A DNA stretch of 64,000 nucleotides from Bacillota bacterium. GTDB taxonomy: Bacteria > Bacillota > Clostridia > Oscillospirales > Ruminococcaceae. The position numbers were made by a program, and so were the translations under genes. Below are positions 57,532-64,000 of this stretch, piece by piece. The notes under the pieces are model-generated. The model ran no database searches, was not told the DNA's origin, and saw only the letters and a program-made list of their open reading frames with translations. The first letter of the stretch is position 1; every line of letters begins with the position of its first letter. The DNA lies in NCBI GenBank assembly GCA_023396225.1, contig JAEWWT010000027.1, forward strand, positions 124,001 to 188,000, in the 5' to 3' direction.

Positions 57532-57894
57532 GTGTCAGTAAAAAGGGGAGAGATTTATTACGCTGATCTAAGTCCTGTCATAGGATCGGAACAGGGCGGT
57601 GTCAGACCTGTGCTTATCGTTCAGAATGATGTCGGTAATAAACATAGCCCGACAGTCATTGCAGCAGCTATTACAAGCCAGCGGGAAAAAGCAAAGCTGC
57701 CTACTCACATTGAACTTGATGCGTCAGCCTGTGGTCTATCAAAAGACAGTATTGTTCTTCTTGAACAAATTCGTACTATAGATAAAAAAAGACTAAAAGA
57801 GCGCATGGGTGAGATAGCTCCACCTGCAATGAATCAGGTAAATACCGCTTTATCAATTAGTTTTGGCCTTGGTGGGGATAATTCTGTTACATAG
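57532..57894 (+). CDS. MazF/PemK-family endoribonuclease (NdoA-like)
   Basis: 120 residues from GTG 57532, eight bases from AGGAG. Family signatures: RGEIYYADLSPVIGSEQGGVRPVLI (split over strands 1-2), AAAITSQREKAKLPTH and LLEQIRTIDKKRLKERMG. These match the chromosomal NdoA/EndoA toxins of Bacillota, which cut mRNA at short U-A-containing sites. The antitoxin normally encoded directly upstream is absent; 57385-57531 has no coding frame with an SD. Confidence 0.9.
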   Translation: MSVKRGEIYYADLSPVIGSEQGGVRPVLIVQNDVGNKHSPTVIAAAITSQREKAKLPTHIELDASACGLSKDSIVLLEQIRTIDKKRLKERMGEIAPPAMNQVNTALSISFGLGGDNSVT

Positions 57895-57946
57895 ATACCT
57901 TGCAAGCTGGAAACCCCAACAGCTATTGTCATCTATGTAACATCAC

Positions 57947-57974
57947 AAAACCCTTTCTTTTAAGAAAGGGTTTT
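57947..57974. terminator. Bidirectional terminator
   Basis: Stem AAAACCCTTTCTT/AAGAAAGGGTTTT with a T-rich tail both ways, serving the MazF gene and the leftward tRNA cluster. Confidence 0.88.
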
Positions 57975-58022
57975 CTTATAGCAAAACAAAAACGCCGGAA
58001 CTATTGCTCCGACGCTCTTTTA

Positions 58023-58098
58023 TGGAGCGGATTACGAGGCTCGAACTCGCTACCTCCACCTTGGCAAGGTGGCGCTCTACCAGATGAGCTAAATCCGC
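58023..58098 (-). tRNA. tRNA-Gly (GCC)
   Basis: 76 nt with encoded CCA. Acceptor GCGGATT/AATCCGC, T-loop GTTCGAACC, and anticodon loop CTTGCCAAG with anticodon GCC. Last of four tRNAs in a leftward cluster. Confidence 0.96.
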
Positions 58099-58149
58099 AG
58101 AAATGCAGGTTATATCAGCATTATTACACCAATTAAACCTGCACCTTAA

Positions 58150-58225
58150 TGGTGCCTCCGGACGGAATCGAACCATCGACACGGGGATTTTCAGTCCCCT
58201 GCTCTACCGACTGAGCTACAGAGGC
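58150..58225 (-). tRNA. tRNA-Phe (GAA)
   Basis: 76 nt with encoded CCA. Anticodon arm GGGGACTGAAAATCCCC gives GAA; T-loop GGTTCGATTCC. Third in the cluster. Confidence 0.96.
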
Positions 58226-58228
58226 AAA

Positions 58229-58305
58229 TGGCGACCTGGATGGGACTCGAACCCACGACCTCCGCCGTGACAGGGCGGCGTTCTAACCAACTGAACTACC
58301 AGGCC
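58229..58305 (-). tRNA. tRNA-Asp (GTC)
   Basis: 77 nt with encoded CCA. Anticodon arm CCGCCCTGTCACGGCGG gives GTC; T-loop GGTTCGAGTCC. Only three bases from the Phe gene. Confidence 0.96.
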
Positions 58306-58310
58306 ATAAG

Positions 58311-58386
58311 TGGTGGGAACAATAGGGCTCGAACCTATGACCCTCTGCTTGTAAGGCAGATGCTCTCCCAGCTGAGCTATGCTCCC
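58311..58386 (-). tRNA. tRNA-Val (TAC)
   Basis: 76 nt with encoded CCA. Anticodon arm TCTGCCTTACAAGCAGA gives TAC; T-loop GGTTCGAGCCC. First gene of the cluster in transcription order. Confidence 0.96.
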
Positions 58387-58650
58387 ACTTAACTTCGCTT
58401 TAGAAATTGTTTCATCATCAAGCGACTTATTTATTTTACAATACTTGTCCAAAAAAGTCAATACATATTTTTCGTAATTTACAATTTCGTAACATTTTGA
58501 GATATATGCAATAAAAATGCGTTTTTGTGACGCACCAAGTGTTGCACTCATACAAAGATACTTTGTGTTCTATTTACTTTAGTTTGCTATTATGTTATTA
58601 TTGTATCTGAGAGAAACCATTGAATACATAGGTGAGAAAGGAATCTAATT

Positions 58651-59529
58651 ATGAAAAAGAATTTATTAAAAAGTCTTGCTATTCTTCTTGCACTTCCTGT
58701 TATGGCACTTACAGGATGTTCCTCCAACACTGCAGATGAAGTTATAAACGAAACTACAACTGCCGCTGCTGAAACAACAACAGAAGCTGTTGCTTCTGAA
58801 ACAACTGCTGCAGGTGCAGATGAGTCTTTACAGAAGGTCCTTGATTCAGGAAAACTCGTTCTCGGACTTGATGCAACATTCAAACCAATGGGTTATACAG
58901 ATGAAAATGACAATATTGTTGGCTTTGATATTGATGTAGCTAAGGAAGTTGCTTCAAGAATGGGCGTTGAACTTGTTCTCCAGCCAATCAACTGGGATAC
59001 AAAGGAACAGGATCTTAACGCTGGAAATATTGACTGCATATGGAACGGCATGTCCATCAACCCTTCAAGAGCAGAGGCTATGAATCTTTCTGAACCTTAC
59101 ATGAACAATGAAATGGCTTTCGTTGTAAAGAACGGCAGCGAAATTGCTTCACAGGCTGACCTTGCAGGAAAGACAGTAGCAGTTCAGAACGGCTCTTCAG
59201 CAAAGGATATACTTGATGCGGCAGGACTTGATATAACTATAGTACCTCTTTCAACAAACGTTGAATGTTTACAGCAGCTTGAACTTGATCTTGCAGATGC
59301 TGTATTTATGGATTCAGTTGTTGCTAACTATGAAATTACAACAGGAGGCAAGGATTACACTGTTCTTGCAGACGGACTTGAAAGCGAAGAATATGCAATT
59401 GGATTCAGAAAAAATGATCAGGCTCTCAGAGATGAAGTACAGAAGACACTTTCTGAAATGAAGGCAGACGGAAAACTTGCTGAAATTTCTATTAAGTGGT
59501 TTGGTTCAGATGTTACAACAGTAAAGTAA
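58651..59529 (+). CDS. Amino-acid ABC transporter substrate-binding lipoprotein
   Basis: 292 residues. Lipoprotein signal with LTGC (lipidated C23), a Thr/Ala/Glu-rich linker to about residue 48, then an SBP_bac_3 domain: LVLGLDATFKPMGYTDENDN, GFDIDVAKEVASRMGVE, WNGMSINPSRAEAMNLSEPY. It captures a polar amino acid outside the cell. No permease or ATPase gene follows; the next gene is convergent behind a terminator. The partner transporter must be encoded elsewhere. The upstream 264 bases show no other gene. Confidence 0.9.
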   Translation: MKKNLLKSLAILLALPVMALTGCSSNTADEVINETTTAAAETTTEAVASETTAAGADESLQKVLDSGKLVLGLDATFKPMGYTDENDNIVGFDIDVAKEVASRMGVELVLQPINWDTKEQDLNAGNIDCIWNGMSINPSRAEAMNLSEPYMNNEMAFVVKNGSEIASQADLAGKTVAVQNGSSAKDILDAAGLDITIVPLSTNVECLQQLELDLADAVFMDSVVANYEITTGGKDYTVLADGLESEEYAIGFRKNDQALRDEVQKTLSEMKADGKLAEISIKWFGSDVTTVK

Positions 59530-59554
59530 TATTTGTAATACTTTTAGAAAACAT

Positions 59555-59588
59555 AAAAGCTCTCCGATTATTATCACGGGGAGCTTTT
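59555..59588. terminator. Bidirectional terminator
   Basis: Stem AAAAGCTCTCCG/CGGGGAGCTTTT between convergent genes. Confidence 0.85.
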
Positions 59589-60039
59589 ATTTGTTTTCAG
59601 AAGGTTCAGATGAATTCCCTTCTAACTGGTTTAAAAGAACATTTATATTTTCAACGGTCTTTCTATTAAAAAAATGTTCTATTTTCTCAACCTGTTCAAG
59701 TTCATCATCTGATTTATTTATGTAGCAGAGAAGCCTGTTGAGAACACTGTGCCTTTTTAAAAGATACTCTCCCATTTCAATTCCATCATCAGAAAGACAG
59801 ACATACCCGTATTTTTCATAGTAAAGATACCCCAGATTAGTTAGCCCTGCGACCATTTTTGATGCTGATGATGCTTTTACATTTAGGTTTTCCGCAAGCT
59901 TATGTATCCTCACAACTTTTTCTGTTCTGAGAATACGATATATCATTTCAAGATAATCCTCCATTGAAGGGGTTAATTGACTGTCCTTTGCAGAAATATT
60001 TCCGTTAAATGTATGAAATTGAGCTTTTTCAGAAATCAT
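59587..60039 (-). CDS. DtxR/MntR-family metal-dependent regulator
   Basis: 150 residues. The N-terminal winged helix (about 22-80, MEDYLEMIYRILRTEKVVRI, then LNVKASSASKMVAGL) is followed by a dimerisation/metal domain with HSVLNRLLCYI and EKIEHFF, whose Glu/His residues match DtxR metal ligands. It should sense Fe2+ or Mn2+. The divergent neighbour feoA makes an iron-uptake role plausible. The 15-residue N-terminal extension is unusual; no SD of note lies before 60039. Confidence 0.86.
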   Translation of the reverse strand: MISEKAQFHTFNGNISAKDSQLTPSMEDYLEMIYRILRTEKVVRIHKLAENLNVKASSASKMVAGLTNLGYLYYEKYGYVCLSDDGIEMGEYLLKRHSVLNRLLCYINKSDDELEQVEKIEHFFNRKTVENINVLLNQLEGNSSEPSENK

Positions 60040-60130
60040 ATCGCACCTTCCGGCAAAAAAGTTCGTAACAAAAGTATAGTTATATCATAATATGTGTTGA
60101 GAAAGAAAGTTTCTCTGAACTAAAGTTGAT

Positions 60131-60247
60131 TTAGGGCAATACCGCACAAAGTCTCAGGCTACGTTTTGACGATTTGAGAAACAGAGAAAATACATTATTG
60201 AGCCTGTTTTGAAAATCGACAGAAACGTATTGCGCGGTATTCCCTTA
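60131..60247. repeat. MITE-like inverted-repeat element
   Basis: Terminal inverted repeats AGGGCAATACCGC (60133-60145) and GCGGTATTCCCT (60234-60245), plus a second inner pair TACGTTTTGACGATTT/AAATCGACAGAAACGTA, make a nearly full-length palindrome of about 115 bp without coding capacity. It lies in the divergent dtxR-feoA promoter region, so it displaces or supplies regulatory sequence. Only one copy is seen here, and no transposase. Confidence 0.65.
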
Positions 60248-60284
60248 GTTACTATATTAATATTATTCGAGGTGCAATAAAAAT

Positions 60285-60515
60285 ATGAATTTGGAAAGAA
60301 CTTTAAATACACTTTCAGCAGGGGAAAGAGCTGTTGTAAAGGCTGTTAATATAAACGGAGCAATGAAAAGAAGATTATTTGATCTAGGGCTTATTCCTGG
60401 CACAGAAGTATCGTGCATGTTAAGAAGTCCTCTTGGAGATCCGGTTGCGTTCCTTATAAGAGGAGCAGTAATTGCGTTAAGAACAGAAGATTCATCTAAT
60501 ATAGTACTTACATAG
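60285..60515 (+). CDS. feoA: FeoA-domain protein
   Basis: 76 residues, SH3-like FeoA fold: LSAGERAVVKAVNINGAMKR, RLFDLGLIPGTEV, RSPLGDPVAFLIRGAVIALR. FeoA is the small cytoplasmic accessory of the FeoB ferrous iron permease. FeoB does not follow here; a strong terminator comes 8 bases after the stop. The SD CGAGGTG lies about ten bases upstream of the ATG. Confidence 0.92.
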   Translation: MNLERTLNTLSAGERAVVKAVNINGAMKRRLFDLGLIPGTEVSCMLRSPLGDPVAFLIRGAVIALRTEDSSNIVLT

Positions 60516-60522
60516 TTGAATT

Positions 60523-60568
60523 AAACCCTGACCATGCTAAAAATTAAGCATGGTCAGGGTTTTTTTAT
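60523..60568 (+). terminator. Terminator of feoA
   Basis: A 16-bp stem AAACCCTGACCATGCT/AGCATGGTCAGGGTTT with a T7 run. Confidence 0.95.
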
Positions 60569-60672
60569 GGCAATGGCAAGGTAATAATTCTAAAATTTTC
60601 CTTAATAGTACATTATAGTTATAAAACGTGCAAATAAGCAATAATAGTTAGTTAAAATTAACAACATTTAAA

Positions 60673-60701
60673 TTGACATATTAAGAAAAGTGTGTTAAGA
60701 T
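60673..60701 (+). promoter_or_regulatory. Promoter of chemoreceptor 1
   Basis: TTGACA (60673-60678), 17-base spacer, TAAGAT (60696-60701). This is a sigma-A type, not the flagellar sigma-D pattern. Confidence 0.78.
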
Positions 60702-60744
60702 AACGATAAATATATAAATGTTATATATAAAGGGAGCATGAAAT

Positions 60745-62685
60745 ATGAAAAGCATAAAAACTAAGTTGGTACTATTAAGTTCTGTACAGATTGTAATTGT
60801 AACAATTATCCTTCTTGCAGTTGCAGTGTTTTTAACCAGAGGGGCATTAACAAGCGTAATTGATATGTCAATGGACAAAATAGCAGTTCTCTCATCAAAA
60901 AAGGTTTCAATAGAATTTAATGCTGCGCTAAATGTGGCATCGGCAAGCGGTTGCAATCCTAACCTTTCAGATCCAAAGGTTTCTGTTGATGAAAAGCAGA
61001 AGATTATAACTGATATGGCAACAATGCATGGTCTTGAACGTGGGAATATAGTAATGGCCAGCGATGGTAACAGCATTTTTGATGGCAAGAATTATCTTGA
61101 AAGAGGTTATGTTCAGAAGGCTTTGGCAGGTCAGCCTAATATTGCTGATCCGACACTTAGCAAGCTTACCGGAAAGTATGTATACATAGTAGCTGCTCCA
61201 TTGTGGAAAAACGGAGAAGCAAATTCTGAAGTTGTTGGCGTTGTTTATTATGTTCTCAAGGATGAGGCAGTTCAGGGAATGCTGGATGAAGTTAAATTTT
61301 TAGCGACAAGCGGTTCTGTCCTTGTAAGCGGAGAGGGAGAACTTATCAAAGAAAATCAGGATGAGAATAACACGATTGACCTTAACAGTGATGAATTTTT
61401 AGAAGTAAGAAACATTATGCTGGAAAATGAAAAAGGTGTGGAAGTTGCCAAGGTTGGCGGAATAAGACAGATGTTTTCATATTCTGTAATCCCTAATACA
61501 AACGGATGGAGAATCTGCATATTCTTTCAGGAGAATCAGTTCACTCAACATTTGACACGTTTAATTATTGATATGGTAGTAGCAGTTGTGGTAATGCTTG
61601 TAATAGCATTATTAATTTCTTTCAAGCTATCAAATACTATGACAAAACCTATAATTGATTGCGGCAAAAGGCTTTCACTGCTTGCAAGCGGAGATCTGTC
61701 TTCTGAGGTGCCGACTACTAAAGCAAAAGATGAAACGGGAAGACTTCTTAATGACCTTGAACAACATATCACAAGTCTCAACAGAACCATGGAGGATATA
61801 AATGCTAATCTTGATATGATGTGCAGCGGAAATTTTGCTGATCTTACAAGCACTGAATATAAGGGTGACTTTAATAAAATCAAGGAACAGTTTAATAAAA
61901 TAGCTGAATCATTAAATTCAACATTGAAAGGCATTGACACAAGTGCAAGTGAGGTTTCATCCAGTGCAAATCAGATGTCAAACACATCCCAGCTCCTTGC
62001 TCAAAGCTCAGTTGAACAGACAACAGCAATTTCAAATATCTCTGAAAACATCAGTGATGTTGCAAATATGGTTACTGAAAATTCCAAGAATACGGTTAAT
62101 ACAATAAATCTTGTTAAGGAAACAGAGCACAAGTTTATTGAAAGCAACGAAGACATGAACAGAATGCTTGAAGCAATGAACAAGATCAGCTATCAGTCAA
62201 CAGAAGTAGAGAAGATTGTAAAGACAATTGAGGATATTGCCTTCCAGACAAATATTCTTTCACTTAATGCAGCTGTTGAGGCAGCAAGAGCAGGAGCAGC
62301 TGGAAAGGGATTTGCAGTAGTTGCTGATGAAGTCAGAAATCTTGCATCAAAGAGTTCTGAATCCGTCAAGAATACAAGTGATTTAATAAAGCAGACGCTG
62401 GATGCTGTTGAAAACGGAAAGTCTATTGCAAATCTGACTGCTCAGAAGATGGCATATGTCAGTGAAATTTCCAAGAGGATGATTGAAAGCGTTGAGAAAA
62501 TAAGTAAGGCAACTACTGATCAAGAACAGGCTATTCTTGATATAAATGATAAGATTGAAGTAATATCAAAGGCAATTCAATCAAATTCTGCGTCTTCGGA
62601 AGAAAGTGCGGCTTCATCAGAGGAACTCTCCGGACAGGCAGTAGCTTTAAAGACAATGGTAGGAAAATTCAAACTAAAAAAATAA
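60745..62685 (+). CDS. Methyl-accepting chemotaxis protein, dCache sensor
   Basis: 646 residues. Span 1 (about 9-32), an outer dCache_1 region (about 35-270, RGYVQKALAGQPNIADPTLS, KYVYIVAAPLW), span 2 (about 272-296), HAMP (about 297-350) and a cytoplasmic signalling domain (about 400-646). The tip reads IEDIAFQTNILSLNAAVEAA, and EESAASSEELS near the end offers methylation-type Glu/Gln sites. It reports an extracellular ligand to CheA/CheW. SD AAGGGAG. A second receptor follows 118 bp later behind a terminator. Confidence 0.95.
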   Translation: MKSIKTKLVLLSSVQIVIVTIILLAVAVFLTRGALTSVIDMSMDKIAVLSSKKVSIEFNAALNVASASGCNPNLSDPKVSVDEKQKIITDMATMHGLERGNIVMASDGNSIFDGKNYLERGYVQKALAGQPNIADPTLSKLTGKYVYIVAAPLWKNGEANSEVVGVVYYVLKDEAVQGMLDEVKFLATSGSVLVSGEGELIKENQDENNTIDLNSDEFLEVRNIMLENEKGVEVAKVGGIRQMFSYSVIPNTNGWRICIFFQENQFTQHLTRLIIDMVVAVVVMLVIALLISFKLSNTMTKPIIDCGKRLSLLASGDLSSEVPTTKAKDETGRLLNDLEQHITSLNRTMEDINANLDMMCSGNFADLTSTEYKGDFNKIKEQFNKIAESLNSTLKGIDTSASEVSSSANQMSNTSQLLAQSSVEQTTAISNISENISDVANMVTENSKNTVNTINLVKETEHKFIESNEDMNRMLEAMNKISYQSTEVEKIVKTIEDIAFQTNILSLNAAVEAARAGAAGKGFAVVADEVRNLASKSSESVKNTSDLIKQTLDAVENGKSIANLTAQKMAYVSEISKRMIESVEKISKATTDQEQAILDINDKIEVISKAIQSNSASSEESAASSEELSGQAVALKTMVGKFKLKK

Positions 62686-62692
62686 TAATGCA

Positions 62693-62729
62693 ATCAACAG
62701 TCTCCTAAATTGGGGGCTGTTGATTTTTT
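62693..62729 (+). terminator. Terminator of chemoreceptor 1
   Basis: Stem ATCAACAG...CTGTTGAT (62693-62724) with a T6 run. Confidence 0.88.
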
Positions 62730-62803
62730 ATACAATAAAATTTGAAAATGCTATTGAATAATTATAGTATATAAAGTAAAATGATATAAGGAGGGGAGTT
62801 ATT

Positions 62804-64000
62804 ATGCATAAAAAAAGCAAAATTAAAAATAAACTTACTATTATCTTTGTAAGCTTCGTATCATTTGTTATAGTATTATTGACAGTTATTCAATCATTAA
62901 CAAAATATTTTGATTTACAGGATGCTGTACAGTATCAGCTGGATAATAAACTTCTTAATATTACCGATACATATAATTTATGGGTAAGTGATCAGAAATC
63001 CTTTATCGATGATATTTCTCAGCAGACAGAGTATTATAAGCTTGAAAAGGATTTTAAAAAAGCTGAGGATTATTATGAGTATATTGCAGGCAAGCAGGAA
63101 GGCATAGGTATGCTTTACTATGCTACCAAAGATAACAGGGTAATGGATTCAGCACATTGGGAACCTCCTGCTGAGTTAGTCTGCAGTGAAAGAGAATGGT
63201 ATATTAATGCGGCTAATTCTGATGAAAGCATAATAACTGATCCTTATGTAGATGCTAACACTGGCGGACTTGTTCTTACAATTGCACAGGCTTTGAGAAA
63301 TACAACTGACAATTCAGTTGACGGGGTAATGGCAGTAGATATAAGCATGGGTTATCTTGTTGATTCTATAAGTACATCCATGGACGATAACGGAAGTTAT
63401 GCATTTGTAGTTGATGATGAGATGAACATACTTATTCACCCTGATGATCAGTATAACCCATCTGCTGACGGTGTTTTTGTAAACCTTAATGACCTCGGAG
63501 ATTCATATAAGGGAATGGTAAAAGCTATTCAGTCAGGCAGCGAAAGCTACACGAGATTAAGCATTGATGGTAAGGGAATGTATTTATGTCTTGCAGGAGA
63601 AATTCCTTCAACGTCATGGAATATGGTTGTATTATACCCTAGAGAATCACTTGAAAAAGAGTTCTTTTCAATACTTCTGGTTAATGTGATATTACTTATA
63701 ATCTGTGTTGCACTCTCAATTGTTGTTACAATGGGATTGTGTAAAAAGTATCTCAGCCCGATTGAACAGGTTGCAGACTGCCTTGATGAAATTGACCGTG
63801 GTAAGCTTTCAATTAATACAACTTCTATAAATCAGAACAGTGCAGAAATTCAAAGACTTGCTACAGCTTTACAATCAATGTCATCAAAGCTCAATTATTA
63901 CATATCTGATATCGGAAAAGTTCTTGGACAGCTTTCCAACGGTGATTTCAGCCAGAAAGATACTGGAGTATACGAAGGCGATTTTGCTTCAATTAAGGAT
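62804..64000 (+). CDS. Methyl-accepting chemotaxis protein, 3' end beyond the window
   Basis: The frame is open for 399 codons from the ATG at 62804 (SD AAGGAGGGG) to the window edge. Span 1 lies at about 14-36. A dCache sensor spans about 40-280 with the ligand-box residues SEREWYINAA, then TDPYVDANTGGLVLTIAQAL. Span 2 is at about 287-310 and a HAMP region begins KYLSPIEQVADCL. The signalling tip is not yet reached. The YVDANTGG motif is common in amino-acid-sensing Cache domains. It resembles receptor 1 in layout but is not a close copy. Confidence 0.9.
   Translation, partial: MHKKSKIKNKLTIIFVSFVSFVIVLLTVIQSLTKYFDLQDAVQYQLDNKLLNITDTYNLWVSDQKSFIDDISQQTEYYKLEKDFKKAEDYYEYIAGKQEGIGMLYYATKDNRVMDSAHWEPPAELVCSEREWYINAANSDESIITDPYVDANTGGLVLTIAQALRNTTDNSVDGVMAVDISMGYLVDSISTSMDDNGSYAFVVDDEMNILIHPDDQYNPSADGVFVNLNDLGDSYKGMVKAIQSGSESYTRLSIDGKGMYLCLAGEIPSTSWNMVVLYPRESLEKEFFSILLVNVILLIICVALSIVVTMGLCKKYLSPIEQVADCLDEIDRGKLSINTTSINQNSAEIQRLATALQSMSSKLNYYISDIGKVLGQLSNGDFSQKDTGVYEGDFASIKD

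Noticed and set aside
1..64000. CRISPR array
   Set aside because: No regularly spaced direct repeats were seen; the four structured repeats are single and dispersed.

Overview
The window reads as the chromosome of a low-GC, endospore-lineage Clostridia member (Bacillota), most like the Ruminococcaceae/Oscillospiraceae. The signs are AGGAGG-type ribosome binding sites, frequent GTG and TTG starts, consensus TTGACA-17-TATAAT promoters, a T-box leader, a TPP riboswitch, RNase Y, YlxM/Ffh, SpoVAC, and carbohydrate enzymes (type I pullulanase, GH9, a GH5-like lipoprotein). Genus is not assigned. No phage, transposase gene, CRISPR array or rRNA was seen.

Layout. 0-5 kb (leftward): a sugar nucleotidyltransferase fused to a degenerate phosphomannomutase, a P-loop kinase and a G5/3D-domain cell-wall protein. 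5-11.3 kb: an amidohydrolase plus a fumarase alpha subunit, then (leftward) purine nucleoside phosphorylase with an MTA/SAH deaminase, and a Gly/Asn/Cys/His-rich repeat protein. 11.5-28.9 kb: pullulanase, a flippase, PAP2, MntP/YtaF-like, BirA, a GH5-like lipoprotein, MATE, TPP-controlled ThiT, radical SAM, an epimerase, an O-antigen ligase-like protein and RNase Y. 29.3-32.2 kb: a T-box leader, a cupin and ThrRS. 32.4-41.4 kb: a surface-protein island with two large secreted paralogues carrying NPATG anchors and two very small acidic secreted peptides with the same kind of anchor, interleaved with SpoVAC, PP2C, a minimal chemoreceptor-like protein and a YjfB-like protein. 41.6-44.6 kb: GH9 without a signal peptide, and an MNT/HEPN pair. 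44.9-50.3 kb: ylxM-ffh-two small membrane genes-rpsP-khpA-TPR protein-rimM-trmD. 50.5-57.3 kb: HPr, a PucR/CdaR-type regulator, ftsEX with an M23 hydrolase and an S41 protease. 57.5-64 kb: orphan MazF, four tRNAs (Val, Asp, Phe, Gly), an orphan amino-acid binding lipoprotein, a DtxR-type regulator divergent from feoA, and two chemoreceptors (the second runs off the end).

Most striking observation. A dispersed, highly structured repeat of about 90-117 bp occurs four times (30143, 37597, 44724 on the minus strand, 47622). Each copy starts with the same 24-nt palindrome, continues with a GTTTTGTG...CACAAAAC stem, and ends in ATG-(G/A)T(A/G/C)-ATA-AAT-ATG, which encodes M(V/I)IN-M. In every copy a purine-rich, SD-like stretch sits just before the repeat and a start codon just after it. 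The repeat therefore appears to sit between the ribosome binding site and the start codon of thrS, a yjfB-like gene and a membrane gene, and to bring its own SD and start codon. I do not recognise it as a described element. A second theme is the family of sortase-type surface proteins, whose smallest members are little more than a signal peptide, an acidic spacer and an anchor.
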